Shown piece after piece: positions 43,001 to 52,292 of a stretch of DNA of 64,000 bases. The stretch comes from Pelodera strongyloides (lineage: Eukaryota; Nematoda; Chromadorea; Rhabditida; Rhabditidae). The translations under genes and the position numbers were made by a program. The stretch is taken from positions 280,186 to 344,185 of the forward strand of contig JAANDG010000092.1 of NCBI GenBank assembly GCA_036852015.1. The letters run 5' to 3'. A model generated the notes under the pieces. The model did not search any database, was not told the DNA's origin, and saw nothing but the letters and a program-made list of their open reading frames with translations. Each line of letters opens with the position of its first letter. Position 1 is the stretch's first letter.

Positions 43001-46000
43001 TGCGGTGTGCGGGCGTTTTGATTTGTTCCCTTCTAGTCGGCCGGCGCGTTATTGCTATGGGTGCGGTTGTCTATACAGATCAACTCGGATGAGTACGACC
43101 TTTTTGCGCTCCCAACCGTGGACTATCATAGACCACTGTGAGGTATAGGTATCCGTCTCACTGCTACCACCCACACACAAACAACTCAATTGCGGGATTC
43201 AACTTAAAGTATTTCGTCCTCCACTCTTCATGACGCACAATCGTCCACTCTCTTTGTATTCGCCAGCTACCAACAATCTCATTCAACTAGTCCCTATTAG
43301 AACCACCTTTACGGATTATGTGGCAAGTAAGACTCCAGTGTTCCATTCCAGCTACACAAAACCCCAACATGTGTCTCTAAATAATGTCATGCCATATTCA
43401 GAAGAGCTTCAAAGTTCCTGTAGAGTATTCACGAAATGCACTACTATTATATTCGAGGACACCACAAAGTTGTCTCCCAAAAACAGAAGGCAGCCTCATC
43501 AAATATTAACTAAATCGTCTGGAATACTACCTAGACAAGTTTTTCGATCTTCACAGTGTACGTTCTAAATCTTTGGAAAAGAACAGCACATTATCACGTG
43601 TCTATTTCGTAGCCAACTAGTCACCTACTTATGCTTTTCGGCCTTTTTTGGCTAGGCGATCCGTCCCAACAAAGGATTTCTAGCTGGGATTCAAGTGGTC
43701 CAAACGTCTGCCGCCTTCTCGAATTTCATTCATTTTGTGACTGCAGCGCCTAGCTCAGCCCTACATATCTCAGACCTTTCCCACAAAGGAAATCCCCCTT
43801 GTCGTCATACTTTTTTTTTTTGAAGTCAAGTCCCAAATTAGCAGTGAGAACTCTCAAGCTGTCGGAATATTGTTTTTTTCGTATTCAAGACTATGAGGAC
43901 TTCTTTGGCTTCCCGTTGGTTAAAATATTTGGAGGTTATTGTCAATCAGAACTCTCTATCTTAAGCAGATAAAAGTCTGCTTTAAGCATTTAAGCGAATG
44001 AAAGAACAACTCAAATCAAAGGAATTATTGTTTTCCTATTTCTTTCTCTTTTTGGTTATTTTTACGTTACTTTTACTTTTTAGCGAGAAAGGCTGCAATT
44101 ATTCTGTGGGTGGCAACTGCTCGTAATTGGGCCATAGAATAGTCCCATGAATAGTTTTTTTTGTTGAGTGGATGCCTTTAGGTTATTCGTAATGTTTTGC
44201 TTTTTAGACCAAGTTTAGGTCATTATTACTTACCAGCCGTTCGAAGAGCCCTACGGGCTCTTCTCCGACTGGAGGAATCGGCCTTCGGCCGATTGTTTCC
44301 CTATTTAAAAAAAGGATTGCTACAATTTAAAAAGTTAACTCTCGTCTCTTTCTCCTCCCACACATTCACACGTCTCTGATTGTGAAAACGTATAATAATC
44401 AGTTTGGATCACCACTCGACTAATGCTACCATGCAAATTTGCCATTGAAGGTGATGTATGTAGGGCAGAGGATTATCATTGTGATAAGCTAGCATAGCTC
44501 AACAGGTAGAGCGTTGGACTATGAATCGAGAGGTTGTGCGCTGATGTGGGTTCGAATCTCGCCAGCGGCAAAGTTTTTTGTATGCTCTTTGCCAATAGAG
44601 AATTTTCTTTATGAAAAGATTTCGTTATGTTCACACAAACAAAAAAGTAAACTCTTCTCCTTTATATAATAAGATTATTGCCCTTTCTTTGAGTATGCAG
44701 AGAGAAGAGAAACAAAAGGCGCTCACAGGCTAGACAAGTAATGTGTAAAGCTGAAAATTCACAATGGATTTTTTTACGGATATTCATATAATTTGTGTAC
44801 AAGACGTTGCACAATGGAGATAAGAATAGCTTTAAGCTGGACGTTAATAACGATAAATCTTCGAAACTGCCACTGACTTCTCGTTTTGATCAACATCAGA
44901 TGAACCATAATAATTCATTATAACTTAATATCTTGTTGATTTTCTCCATAACAAGTGACACGATTAGGTTTTGCTGGTCATTCTAGGTTTTGTTAGCGGC
45001 GCATCCACCACCTAAGTAGTTCACCAAAGTGACAATTTGCGGTGTCTTTTTGTGCCGTAGTGTTCCCAAAGAGTTTACGACAATCGTTTTTCGGGGGCAC
45101 GTTTCCTACAACTCCGGGATTCGCAGAATGCTGCCTATTTGACGCAAACCACATGTTGAGTAAATGGAAAATAGAATTGTGAGGTGCACGGGGCAGAATA
45201 ACAACGATCATCCTCACTGTATTCGAGTAACTCTGCTGTTGAGGTTTTTATAAACATCCCCTTGCAATGATGAATTAATAGGTAAGTAATCTTTGGCTAA
45301 CTATTAAAGTCCATCTAGTGAAACTTTGGGAGATTTACTTATACGAAAGGAACAGAGAAAACCCGCTAAATTTGTTTGCCTAGTGCATTTTTTTGTGTGG
45401 GTCTAGCTTGGACGCCACTTATTAAAGAAAAATTGAGAATAGGGTTCCTATCTTGGGTATTACATTCCGGCGGGTTTATGACATTAATTCTACGTTTCCC
45501 TCCTTGACATTTTGGAGAAGTTTTGATCGTTCGGAATGAACACCCGGTGGCCGATATATATGATATCCAATATATCTTGACTCGGATGGCGGGCAAAAAA
45601 CATCCACTATGTGGTCCATAACATTCGAAAATGTCTTAAACTCGAGCGTGTGCAGCATCACTCTTTTCCACCCTAAACGAATGTCATTTTATTGAGGATT
45701 GCCACACGAACCACAAAAATATTATGCTCAAGTGTAAGTCAGTTGGACCTTTTCTTTTACTGAGCTGCTTACCAATGCCGAATCCGGATCGTGCCCTCAA
45801 CTGTTTGTTATGCTTGCATCTATTATTTGTCAACAATGGACTTTGACGCCAATTAGACTCTCCCACCTGTTCCCAAATGTTTCTGTCCTTCTTTGGGCCC
45901 TAATGATTAAATATAAAGGATAGAAAAACAGGACATTCCTCGTACACCTGGCAATGTTTTGCCAAGTTTATTGTGAATCTGCCACCACCCTCATATTCTA

Positions 46001-49000
46001 TTAATATTATGATGACCATTTGTTGGGTATTTGCCGAGTGTTTTCGCGGGGGTCCCACCCGCGAAAGTCAATACGACAAACCTTCCGCTACGGTGCGCGC
46101 ATCAAACTCGACCTAATCCTTATTGACTCGCCTCCCAATAGTAAAGATCCCAGTAGCGGCTCCCATTAAGCTCATTGTCTGTCATTTTATTGGTTTAGCG
46201 GGTCTTAGTGTGTTTAAATCAGGATCATTCTTTATTATTTAGAAAAGTCTTCCTTAATACAGTAGGCGTGAAAACTGACCACTTTTTAGCCTGTACTTCT
46301 CTTTGAAAACACCTATCATTAATTATTCATTAGTCTGTGTCCTGATGAGTTTATATTCTTGTAGTATGCCCTCTCCACCTCCCCCTCTTCAACTCTCTTG
46401 CATATCGAGAGTAATTAAAGTCAACCCAACCAATCCGTAGTCTAGGTATATGCGTTGACCAATAAATATTGTTCCACTCTGCTGTGAGAAGCTGAAAGTT
46501 TTGCCGGTCATTTCTCCTTTCTGACAGTTTCTTTTTGTCCAGCATGTCGAAACTCCAGACTATACCTTCACCAGGTAAAGAAGTTGATTACCTACTTATT
46601 ACACATTATGTAGTACTTGAACTCTAGTTGCTTTTCTAAAATACTGAGTGCGTGTGGGTGTTAGCGTATGTGTTAGAACACTCCACATAAAGTCGTGCCT
46701 TCTATTCATCCTGTGTCCCATCTGTTCCAAGTTTCCAGTTTTCGCTTCGCTTCACCAAACACTTGCACCACACTCCAGCTGTCGCCTTTTAAAATGTCAT
46801 TTTAAAGCGGTTGCAAAGAAAAGAAGAGTAAAGAATCACCCGCTAGCCACAACTCTTTCATTTGAGCCAGGGTATGTTTTGGTATATAGGCACAAGTTAG
46901 GGTACCAGTGCGCACCACTGTTTTCCTGTGGCGCAACTTCATAATGGTTCAGCCCTCCACCGAACTAATTTTAAAGCAAACAAATAAAAACTGCGACTGA
47001 AACCCACTGTTCTGTATCGCACTGCAAGATTGGCCTTTTTGTCTCGCATCCTTCTCAACATGTGTTCTAATTCGCTGGTATTCTACTATCACTCTTGAAG
47101 CATGCTAGATAAAAATAGTCTAACACCTAGTATTAACTTTGCATTTTATCACTTTTATTATCTGAATTAACTTTTCAAAGTTTTACTTTTAAATTATGCA
47201 TGTGATTCTTATTGTCTTAAAAGAGGCAACCTCCTAAAGTATTAAGACAAAATGTTCTCTCGTATCCATAGGAACATACGAAATTTTTGTCTTCTTTTAG
47301 CAATGAAGGGGCATTTCTGCAATATATTTGTATCCATTTTTAGAAACTATCTTTATTCAAACACCACGACAAGGTCAATAATAGCACATAATTAAATTGA
47401 TAACCAATCTTGAGGTCAATGGATTTGAAAGTATATTTAAGTAGTAGTCGTCTAGCTGTCTAACCATAAGATGCAGGATGTCTCGTACATTTAAGATTTA
47501 TAACTATGTGTTTTCAGGGATGTCGTTTGCCTCTCCCGGCAACCTGGCTGAACCGTCGCATCGTAATTCCACCGGTTCGAATTCTAGCCAAGGATCTTCC
47601 GGATTTGAAAGCATGAAAGTGAGTTGTTTTTTATGTGTAATTTGCAGGAAACAATTGCAACGTCAATATTTACACTAGGCCATATATATTGCCTATTTAC
47701 CCATTGTAAATCGTCAGCACTCTGCTTTATGATTTCGGGAATTACCAATATTTGATGCTAGCTCCAATTATGCCCTTTACTATTCTGAATTTGGCATGAG
47801 AACGGCTCGTCCGTTAGAATGGGTACAATAGCCGCCCAGCAATGTATCAGAATGTAGCATACATCCGTTCCTTGTTATATATGGACTAGAAAAATATTCT
47901 TAAATGATTTTGTTTTGTAGCTCGACTTATATGTACATGTTCAAAAGTTCTTTTATTTCTATCTAACTTTCTGGTCTGAAAAAAAAATAGTAGAAAAAAA
48001 CGAAACGACTTTTTCCTATTGGAACTAGTGTCGTGTTCTCACTGTTCAGCGGTCAATACATTTACAATGAACTCCGATGGGGTCACGCTAGCTTGAGAAT
48101 AGTTACTCTTCCTGTTAGCTATACTTTTTTTCTTTTTGTCAATTAATATGTTAGCAATAGCATTTGTTTATTTCAAAACCACGTACTCGATGAAAAAGCA
48201 TACTGAGGTATTCATACACATAATGCGTGAATTACTCACCGAATTCCGCTCTGTTTCGAAATACCAATATCCGTTTAGAATTTTTTGCTTTAGCGCTTAT
48301 TGAATGTTTGAACAATGCTCAATGCTCTCCATCGTAGCTTTGCCTCTTCCGGTGATCATATAGTAGTTTGAACCAGTTGCAAGTCATAAGCTGCATGAAC
48401 ATAAATATCATTCTAGTCATCTGCGGTTACGTCTGCGTCTCCATCGTCCTCATCCTTCCACACGTCATCCCTAACACCGTCCTCTAACCTGGATTCTCCG
48501 CCGTCGAGAACCTCGGTTCATAGCAGTGGAAGCGCCGGGAGGTATGCGATCATGTTTTACTATGTCACATGTTTTATCAGTTTTCACATGTTTTATCAGT
48601 TTATTTTTTAGCTGTTTCGCCATCACTGTTGCGTAAAATTAATTATTATTTTCAGTGGGCCATCATCATTAGCTAGTTGCTCAGTGGATACGTTAGATGA
48701 CTCTTCCTATGGTTCATTCGTCGACCAATCGATAAATGTCACCGCCATGGTGGCAAAAGGCGTACCGGTAAGTTTCCTCTTTCCTCTTATAGTAGATTGA
48801 CGTCCCTCACAGGAAGTGCACCATGTTGTTGGAAGCCCAACACACCCAGTCATGTTATATGTTCAGGAGGCAGAAATCGTTGCACTGTGGCTGGATCGAC
48901 TGGGAATTTCCGAATATTTGTCCCTATTTCTGACACAAGGATACGACCTCTCATCAATCGCCCGAATCACACCTGAAGATCTGTGTTCCCTGGGCATCAC

Positions 49001-49136
49001 GAGCCCAACACACAGAAAGAAGTTAATAGGAGAGATTCATTCTTGGCAGATCACTGACTCATGGCCTGCTGTGCCACCACCTGGTGGTTTACGGTGAGCG
49101 ATTAACTAAAATATGGCGATTTGCAAGAAGTGTAGG

Positions 49137-49195
<59 letters not shown>

Positions 49196-51324
49196 TTTAT
49201 ATATATATATATAGTGTCAGTGATTTTACTACAATACGTGACGCGAACAAATGTCTTCCGTTTATCTACTTCATCTGTATGCAGCACTTGTGTTTATTGG
49301 TGTCTATTGAGATGCCTGTATTCTAAACTAACAATAAAAAGGCATAAATGATGTGTCCGTAGCGCAAGGAGAAAACTTGACTCATTTTAGTGGCGTAAGG
49401 ATTGATGGGTAACTGAGAATCGTTAAATATTTCTTTTTCGTAAACAATGGTGTATTTTAGCGGTTGGCTGACTGCTTTGGCTCTTCCCGAATATCTTCGG
49501 GTTTTCGAAGCACAAGGATATGATTCCGTGCAAGAAGTGATGAAATTGACATGGGAGGACTTCGAAGATATCGGAATTAATCGACTTGGTCATCTGAAGC
49601 GCTTGGGTCTCGCTATCAAGAAACTTAAGGTACATTTTATTTATTCTTCCCATTCATAAACTCGCAATGCACTTTCAACAAACGAAAGGTGTGCTATGGT
49701 TAGGTTAAACATGGGGTGGCGGTGTTGTTACTATGTGAAATGTGATTCGAATCCTGGTTGTATTGGACACGTTTATTCCAATTATTAACTAAAAAAATAC
49801 ATTCAGGATAACCGTCGTGGGGCTCAAAGCGGAGGTATGGAAATGTCTTCTGGTTGTGTTAAGTCCTCACATCCCTCCGTAGCGGCAGCGCCTGTTATGG
49901 GACGTGCCAGACCTTCTGACCCGCCACCGCCCGCTCCTCCCAGCACCTTCCAGAACCGAACATCGGCCTCATCAAATATCGATTACTTGAGCTATGCAAG
50001 AGGAAACTATAAGGTGGGGATATTTTGTACATGTTTTCGGGATTACTGGAAATAGTTTTGAGAACATATTGTTAGGTATGGTACTCCCTGTTTATGATCT
50101 ATAATTTTTATGTTCTATAATTTTAATGTACATTCAATAGACATCAATTCCTCATAGTATGTCATCATAAAAATATCTTTTTTTAGCAAGCTCCTCCCCC
50201 TCCTATTCGGAGTGAAGAATATTCGATTGATGGGCGACGTTCGGCAAAGGGAAAGTACGATTCACTATTCGAGACATCCGATCCGATCAAGTTGAATCTA
50301 GTCCCGGCGGGAAGGATACTTTCCGAAGCTAGCAGAGGAGACGTAGATAGCATCTTCTCCTCTAGCTGTCTACCAGTTGGTGCCGACTGCCCACCTCCAC
50401 CCGGTATCATTTTTTCCGTAATGTTGTCACTTGTGAATTACAAGAACATCCAGCTAATATAATATATTCGAATACTTGAGATTGCTCTGTCTAGTTTTTT
50501 TTTTGAAGTTGTTTAAAACTAGCATTTACAGCGCCTTTGTTCTGTGAGGGTTCAATTCGGCGCCTGCAATCAGTGGTTACGTCCGTTCCTTCAACTTCGA
50601 ATTCATCATCAAGCTTGGACACGATTCCATTTGCAAATGAAAATTGTGGAACAATCAGGTACATATTTTCTTTTCTTTTTTTTCACTGAAAGCTCTGGTC
50701 TCTTCCTGTGCCGTGACTTTCTCAGTGCTTTGTGATAGCCTACGATTACACTTCTCTGAAGTTAGACCGTGCCAGTAACATATTTGGGACTGTAAGCATA
50801 AAGAGGTATGACACTTCACACATGTCTTGTGTAAACACATTTAGCTTGTATCATAATTTAAATCGTTCATTAATATTTTGTTGTTCGTTAGTGTTGAGTT
50901 CGCCTTTTCCAGACATCGTGACCAAATCATCCGACCAACGGTTCAACCAACAAAGGAGCCGATGCCAATCCTCAAGAATTCTACACCGAGAACTGTTGAA
51001 ACACCACGGTATGAAACTACTGTGTTACAAACTGTGCCCTTATTAACGTAGCACTATGCATTCGAGCGGACAGATTCGACGGGCTTGTTCCCAATAGCTG
51101 TGATGTTAGATGAAATGTATAATTTAGAAATTAAAATCCTTTAGTCAAACAACCAGTCATTTTGTGTAATTTTTAAGTTTAGATCGGAAGAACAGAATCG
51201 AGGCGGAGGAGCTAATGTGCTCAATGACATCGGATATATGCTCCAGAATCTGACTGACGAATTGGATGCGATGTTGGGTCCAAATAAGACTCCTTCTGGA
51301 GTTGCTACCTATTCTGGAAATTAG
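14004..51324 (+). CDS. Caskin-like scaffold protein (ankyrin-SH3-tandem SAM), N-terminus incomplete
   Basis: Cytoplasmic scaffold related to vertebrate CASKIN1/2 and Drosophila ckn, which act at synapses and in axon guidance with CASK or LAR-type partners. Main exon chain: 14004-14069, 14475-14575, 14872-15017, 16106-16201, 16485-16595, 16720-16836, 17326-17440, 23514-23605, 30152-30275, 40871-40996, 41286-41405, 41547-41652, 41767-41855, 47518-47618, 48417-48541, 48656-48767, 48813-49093, 49461-49629, 49807-50013, 50187-50403, 50532-50658, 50913-51008, 51183-51324. Every joint is in phase: about 990 codons, stop TAG at 51322-51324. Domain order (ankyrin repeats, SH3, low-complexity linker, SAM1, SAM2, proline-rich part, C-terminal conserved motif) is diagnostic. 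The first exon here enters in phase 2, so at least one upstream exon is missing unless ATG 14020 is used. Introns of 5-11 kb surround the SH3 and linker exons. I saw no clear CASK-binding EEIWVLR-type motif. Confidence 0.93.
14576..14751. repeat. Direct repeat copying a 5' splice site into its intron
   Basis: The 26 bases 14576-14601, which begin with the donor GTACTG of the exon ending 14575, recur exactly at 14726-14751 (offset 150). Flanking sequence is partly duplicated too: TTTCATATCCC and ACTGATACA motifs recur downstream to about 14825. The second copy is a decoy donor in the intron. Confidence 0.85.
15252..15333 (-). tRNA. tRNA-Leu(AAG), copy 1
   Basis: 82 nt, no intron. Acceptor GGCCAGA pairs with TCTGGTC (one G-U), discriminator A. 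D-arm contains the A box TGGCCGAGCGG. Anticodon stem CTGGT/ACCAG encloses loop TTAAGGC, anticodon AAG. A long variable arm and the discriminator A fit a type II leucine tRNA. T-arm GTGGG/CCCAC with loop TTCGAAT gives an intact B box. Confidence 0.95.
15454..15535 (-). tRNA. tRNA-Leu(AAG), copy 2, with T-stem/B-box mutation
   Basis: Identical to copy 1 except for one change at plus position 15474: tRNA base G53 becomes U. This breaks the nearly universal G53-C61 pair closing the T-loop and changes the internal promoter B box from GGTTCGA to GTTTCGA. The rest of the cloverleaf is intact. It is probably transcribed or folded poorly, so this may be an incipient pseudogene. Confidence 0.85.
15655..15736 (-). 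tRNA. tRNA-Leu(AAG), copy 3
   Basis: 82 nt with the same sequence as copy 1 over the mature tRNA, including intact A and B boxes, although the surrounding repeat unit has diverged. Conservation of the tRNA against drifting flanks suggests function. Confidence 0.95.
17441..23513 (+). other. Caskin intron, about 6.1 kb
   Basis: Lies between the last ankyrin exon (phase 1 donor G|GTTGGT) and the first SH3 exon. It contains an (AT)n microsatellite near 19.0 kb and several open frames up to 127 codons with no recognisable similarity. No nested gene is supported. Confidence 0.7.
19015..19076. repeat. (AT)n microsatellite
   Basis: About 60 bases of uninterrupted AT dinucleotide in a Caskin intron. 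It creates spurious Tyr/Ile open frames on both strands. Confidence 0.98.
23514..30275 (+). CDS. Caskin SH3 domain, split over two exons
   Basis: Exon 23514-23605 codes EAIKEYIGVRADELTFSVGD and IVW; exon 30152-30275 codes VTERGNERDQRWKGAIFG and later AGHFSPETVRVI. Joined in phase 0 they make one SH3 fold: an atypical ALYDY-like start (AIKEYIG), the acidic RT-loop (ADELTF), GD before the next strand, the conserved W (RWKGAIFG) and the final GHFSP..V. This aligns with the Caskin SH3. The 6.5-kb intron falls in the n-Src loop region. The donor after the second exon is G|GTTGGT, phase 1. Confidence 0.9.
23606..29664 (+). other. Intron inside the SH3 domain, non-coding part
   Basis: No confident exon between 23606 and 29634. 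A 149-codon open frame (29086-29535, plus) has no recognisable similarity and no convincing splice context; it may be upstream or leader sequence for the alternative exon at 29.66 kb. Confidence 0.5.
29665..29991 (+). CDS. Probable alternative first exon (or SH3-loop cassette exon) of the Caskin gene
   Basis: Codes 109 residues starting MFDRIRRAFRGQSSKGSIPT, rich in Arg, Ser, Pro and Tyr, with a basic amphipathic N-terminus. It ends AGG|GTGGGT in phase 0, exactly compatible with the acceptor at 30152 (second SH3 exon). ATG 29665 would start a short isoform without ankyrin repeats. Alternatively an acceptor at 29634 (TTTATCAG, phase 0, adding ten residues) could make it a cassette exon inserted in the SH3 n-Src loop. 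GC-richer, codon-like composition compared with the surrounding intron supports coding. Family not recognised. Confidence 0.6.
30381..30397 (+). CDS. 17-nt candidate microexon of the Caskin gene
   Basis: Between a pyrimidine-rich acceptor ending CAAG and a strong donor (CAG|GTAAGC). It takes phase 1 in and leaves phase 0, coding GKGDDQ when joined to the exon ending 30275. It fits in phase with the next candidate exon at 30720. The AAG acceptor is unusual, which lowers confidence. Confidence 0.4.
30720..30818 (+). CDS. Candidate alternative terminal exon of the Caskin gene
   Basis: Follows a good acceptor (CTTTTGCAG) in phase 0 and reads KPMCKHYESQKNVDKSNPSA, then a short tail to TGA at 30816-30818. 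Joined after the microexon it would end a short ankyrin+SH3 isoform. A weak internal donor (AGTG|GTTCTT after 30804) is in phase 1 and would instead allow continuation to 40871. No AATAAA was seen close downstream, so the terminal-exon reading is uncertain. Confidence 0.4.
   Translation, partial: KPMCKHYESQKNVDKSNPSAHPDERVISGSFI
30819..40870 (+). other. Caskin intron, about 10 kb
   Basis: No supported exon. It contains a run of 12 C at 34049-34060, a small GC-rich hairpin at 36127-36142 and AT-rich unique-looking sequence. Open frames on both strands are short and unrecognised. Confidence 0.7.
36127..36142. other. GC-rich hairpin GCGCGG-GGTT-CCGCGC
   Basis: Perfect 6-bp stem with a 4-base loop in otherwise AT-rich intron sequence. 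One of several short GC-rich hairpins seen between 36 and 46 kb. Confidence 0.7.
40871..41855 (+). CDS. Caskin linker exons between SH3 and SAM
   Basis: Four clustered exons: 40871-40996, 41286-41405, 41547-41652 and 41767-41855. They begin GMSLPRMPKRQRDDTFPESG and code Arg, Ser and Asn-rich low-complexity sequence (for example AASYRSHASPTRSSENQSQD). Phases 1-1-1-2-1 are consistent from the SH3 exon through to 47518. This matches the disordered SH3-SAM linker of Caskins; no folded domain is visible. The last exon is read RNQRPHYLDMHSNSHLLYAN, the only frame open through its donor. Confidence 0.85.
42910..42946. other. Overlapping hairpins GTGGGATAA / TTATCCCGC and CCCGC / GCGGG
   Basis: An imperfect 9-bp stem around a T-rich loop, whose right arm then pairs again with a following GCGGG (6-base loop). 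A short GC-rich structure in AT-rich intron. Confidence 0.6.
44243..44294. other. Two adjacent perfect GC-rich hairpins
   Basis: First hairpin: GAAGAGCCC (44243-44251), loop TAC, GGGCTCTTC (44255-44263). Second: AATCGGCC (44276-44283), loop TTC, GGCCGATT (44287-44294). Stems of 9 and 8 bp are perfect, each with a 3-base loop, 12 bases apart. They stand out from AT-rich surroundings and lie about 190 bp upstream of the tRNA-like unit. Function unknown. Confidence 0.85.
44488..44578 (+). tRNA. tRNA-like Pol III unit, probably pseudogene or tRNA-derived element
   Basis: Internal promoter boxes are intact: A box TAGCTCAACAGG and B box GGTTCGAATCT, followed at once by a T6 terminator (44573-44578). 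D-arm GCTC/GAGC pairs. The anticodon arm TTGGA-CTATGAA-TCGAG pairs at four of five positions with nominal anticodon AUG, an unusual one. The acceptor strands GCTAGCA and CAGCGGC pair at only three of seven positions and the variable region is about 15 nt. It therefore looks transcribable but not a standard tRNA. Isotype not assigned. Confidence 0.45.
46042..46066. other. GC-rich hairpin TTTCGCGGG / CCCGCGAAA
   Basis: Perfect 9-bp stem (46042-46050 with 46058-46066) and a 7-base loop GGTCCCA in intron sequence. Confidence 0.8.
46544..46574 (+). CDS. Candidate alternative first exon of the Caskin gene
   Basis: ATG 46544 starts MSKLQTIPSP and ends CCAG|GTAAAG in phase 1, the phase required by the next exon at 47518, giving MSKLQTIPSPGMSFASPG. 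It does not fit as an internal exon after 41855, because the entry phase would be wrong, so a separate promoter is the simplest reading. Such an isoform would keep only the Ser-rich region, SAM domains and tail. Short, so it could be chance. Confidence 0.4.
47518..48767 (+). CDS. Caskin serine-rich exons before SAM1
   Basis: Three exons: 47518-47618, 48417-48541 and 48656-48767. They code NSTGSNSSQGSSGFESMK, a run of Ser/Thr/Pro (SPSSSSFHTSSLTPSSNLDS) and then SVDTLDDSSYGSFVDQSINV. The first resembles the Gly/Ser-rich stretch of vertebrate Caskins (VGSEGS..GS.RSAGSGQSS). Disordered; many possible phosphorylation sites. Confidence 0.88.
48564..48602. repeat. 19-20 bp tandem duplication in a Caskin intron
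   Basis: The motif TCACATGTTTTATCAGTTT occurs twice in direct succession just after the exon ending 48541. A local slippage product with no evident role. Confidence 0.8.
48813..49093 (+). CDS. Caskin SAM domain 1 exon
   Basis: Codes 93 residues; the SAM domain starts near IVALWLDRLGISEYLSLFLT and continues GYDLSSIARITPEDLCSLGI and HRKKLIGEI. The LW-L/GL--Y---F---G-D-----l--ledL--LGI----HR-Ki pattern is the SAM consensus, and the ITPEDL..LGIT wording matches Caskin SAM1. Caskin SAM tandems polymerise into fibres; whether this one does is inference. Ends in phase 2, joined to the SAM2 exon. Confidence 0.95.
49139..49213. repeat. (TA)n microsatellite, two blocks
   Basis: TA repeats at 49139-49190 and 49199-49213, separated by GTGATTTT, in the intron between the two SAM exons. 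Confidence 0.98.
49461..49629 (+). CDS. Caskin SAM domain 2 exon
   Basis: Codes GWLTALALPEYLRVFEAQGY, then MKLTWEDFEDIGINRLGHLK and RLGLAIKKLK. The LTWEDF.DIGINRLGH.K stretch is very close to Caskin SAM2 (LTWEELQEIGVNKLGHQKK), giving strong support for the family assignment. Phase 2 in, phase 0 out. Confidence 0.95.
49807..51008 (+). CDS. Caskin proline-rich C-terminal exons
   Basis: Four exons: 49807-50013, 50187-50403, 50532-50658 and 50913-51008. They contain RARPSDPPPPAPPSTF, QAPPPPIRSEEYS, DCPPPP and PLFCEGSIRRLQSVVTSVPS. Poly-proline stretches are typical of Caskin tails and are likely SH3 or EVH1 docking sites. Mostly disordered; phases 0-0-1-2-2 agree with the final exon. Confidence 0.9.
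51183..51324 (+). CDS. Caskin C-terminal conserved motif exon
   Basis: Codes NVLNDIGYMLQNLTDELDAM followed by LGP and a short tail to TAG. The SMLQDLTSELDAML-type helix ends vertebrate and insect Caskins, so this confirms that the gene ends here. Downstream AATAAA sequences at 52081 and 52172 could serve a long 3' UTR. Confidence 0.93.
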
Positions 51325-52292
51325 TTTTGTAAACCAGTTTATTAATTGCATTTCTGGATGTGAACTGTTCACAAGAAACAGAAGTCTTATGTAAAATATG
51401 ACTGTTTTGTATCACTCTCTTACCATTCAACTGAAACACATCATACGGATTTGATGGGGCGAGACAAATACCATTACTGATATATTGTCTTTTGTCTGCC
51501 AAATTCACCTACTAACTGTAAGTGCTTCTTCAATACGGTGTATTTATGTATCGTTCTGTTGGGTGTCATTCTGTTATGTCGTTTTATGCGGAATCTTAAT
51601 TCTTTCTCACTGTAGAACCCAATCTCATCAGTTTGTTTCTGGATAAACATATTACTTTCAGTTTGTTGTAAATCAATAGGAGCTTCACAAATCCATGACG
51701 CAGCCAATTCATACCATATGTAAAATGTTGCATTTATACTGCGCAGAAGATTTCATTCTACAATCATACGCATATCTTAATTTACAGGCCCAATGAGCTT
51801 TTGTTGATGAAAAAGCCTGACTAAATCCGGATAAAACTCCGTTGAAATAAGTAATAACGTTCCATTAATAACCTAAAATTGCATATCTACACTAAGTGAA
51901 CTGAATCATACATTTGTAATTTATACTGTCATTGTATTTTCTTAAAAAAAACAGATATTTTATGCACGACTGATTCTTGTACCATTTCTTTTCTGTCTCG
52001 GTGTCCTCGAAGAGTCCAGCAAATATATTTCCTCGTCGTAAATCATTTCTATTGTATTGATTCTGAATCAATGTTATGTTAATAAACTGAAGATAATTAT
52101 TTGTGTATTTTTTTTGTGGAGAATACAGTTCACTCCAACCTACTATCTGCATGCATGCCATTTTCAAAATGAATAAATTACACCTCAAGTGTCAATGACT
52201 GAGTGCTATTTGCTTAAAGACATCTTAATACAGTTGATTCCAAGTTACTATATGCAACGGCGCTTTATGGAAAGTGTTGTTTTAAGGTCAGC
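51325..52292 (+). other. Short intergenic region between Caskin and methyltransferase genes
   Basis: About 970 bp holding the Caskin 3' UTR and the leader of the next gene. AATAAA occurs at 52081-52086 and 52172-52177. No additional coding exon is supported. Confidence 0.7.

Larger units (their letters stand above)
41856..47517 (+). other. Caskin intron, about 5.7 kb, with hairpins and a tRNA-like unit
   Basis: Contains GC-rich hairpins (42.91, 44.24-44.29 and 46.04 kb), a Pol III tRNA-like unit (44488-44578) and a candidate alternative first exon (46544-46574). No other coding signal is supported. Confidence 0.7.
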
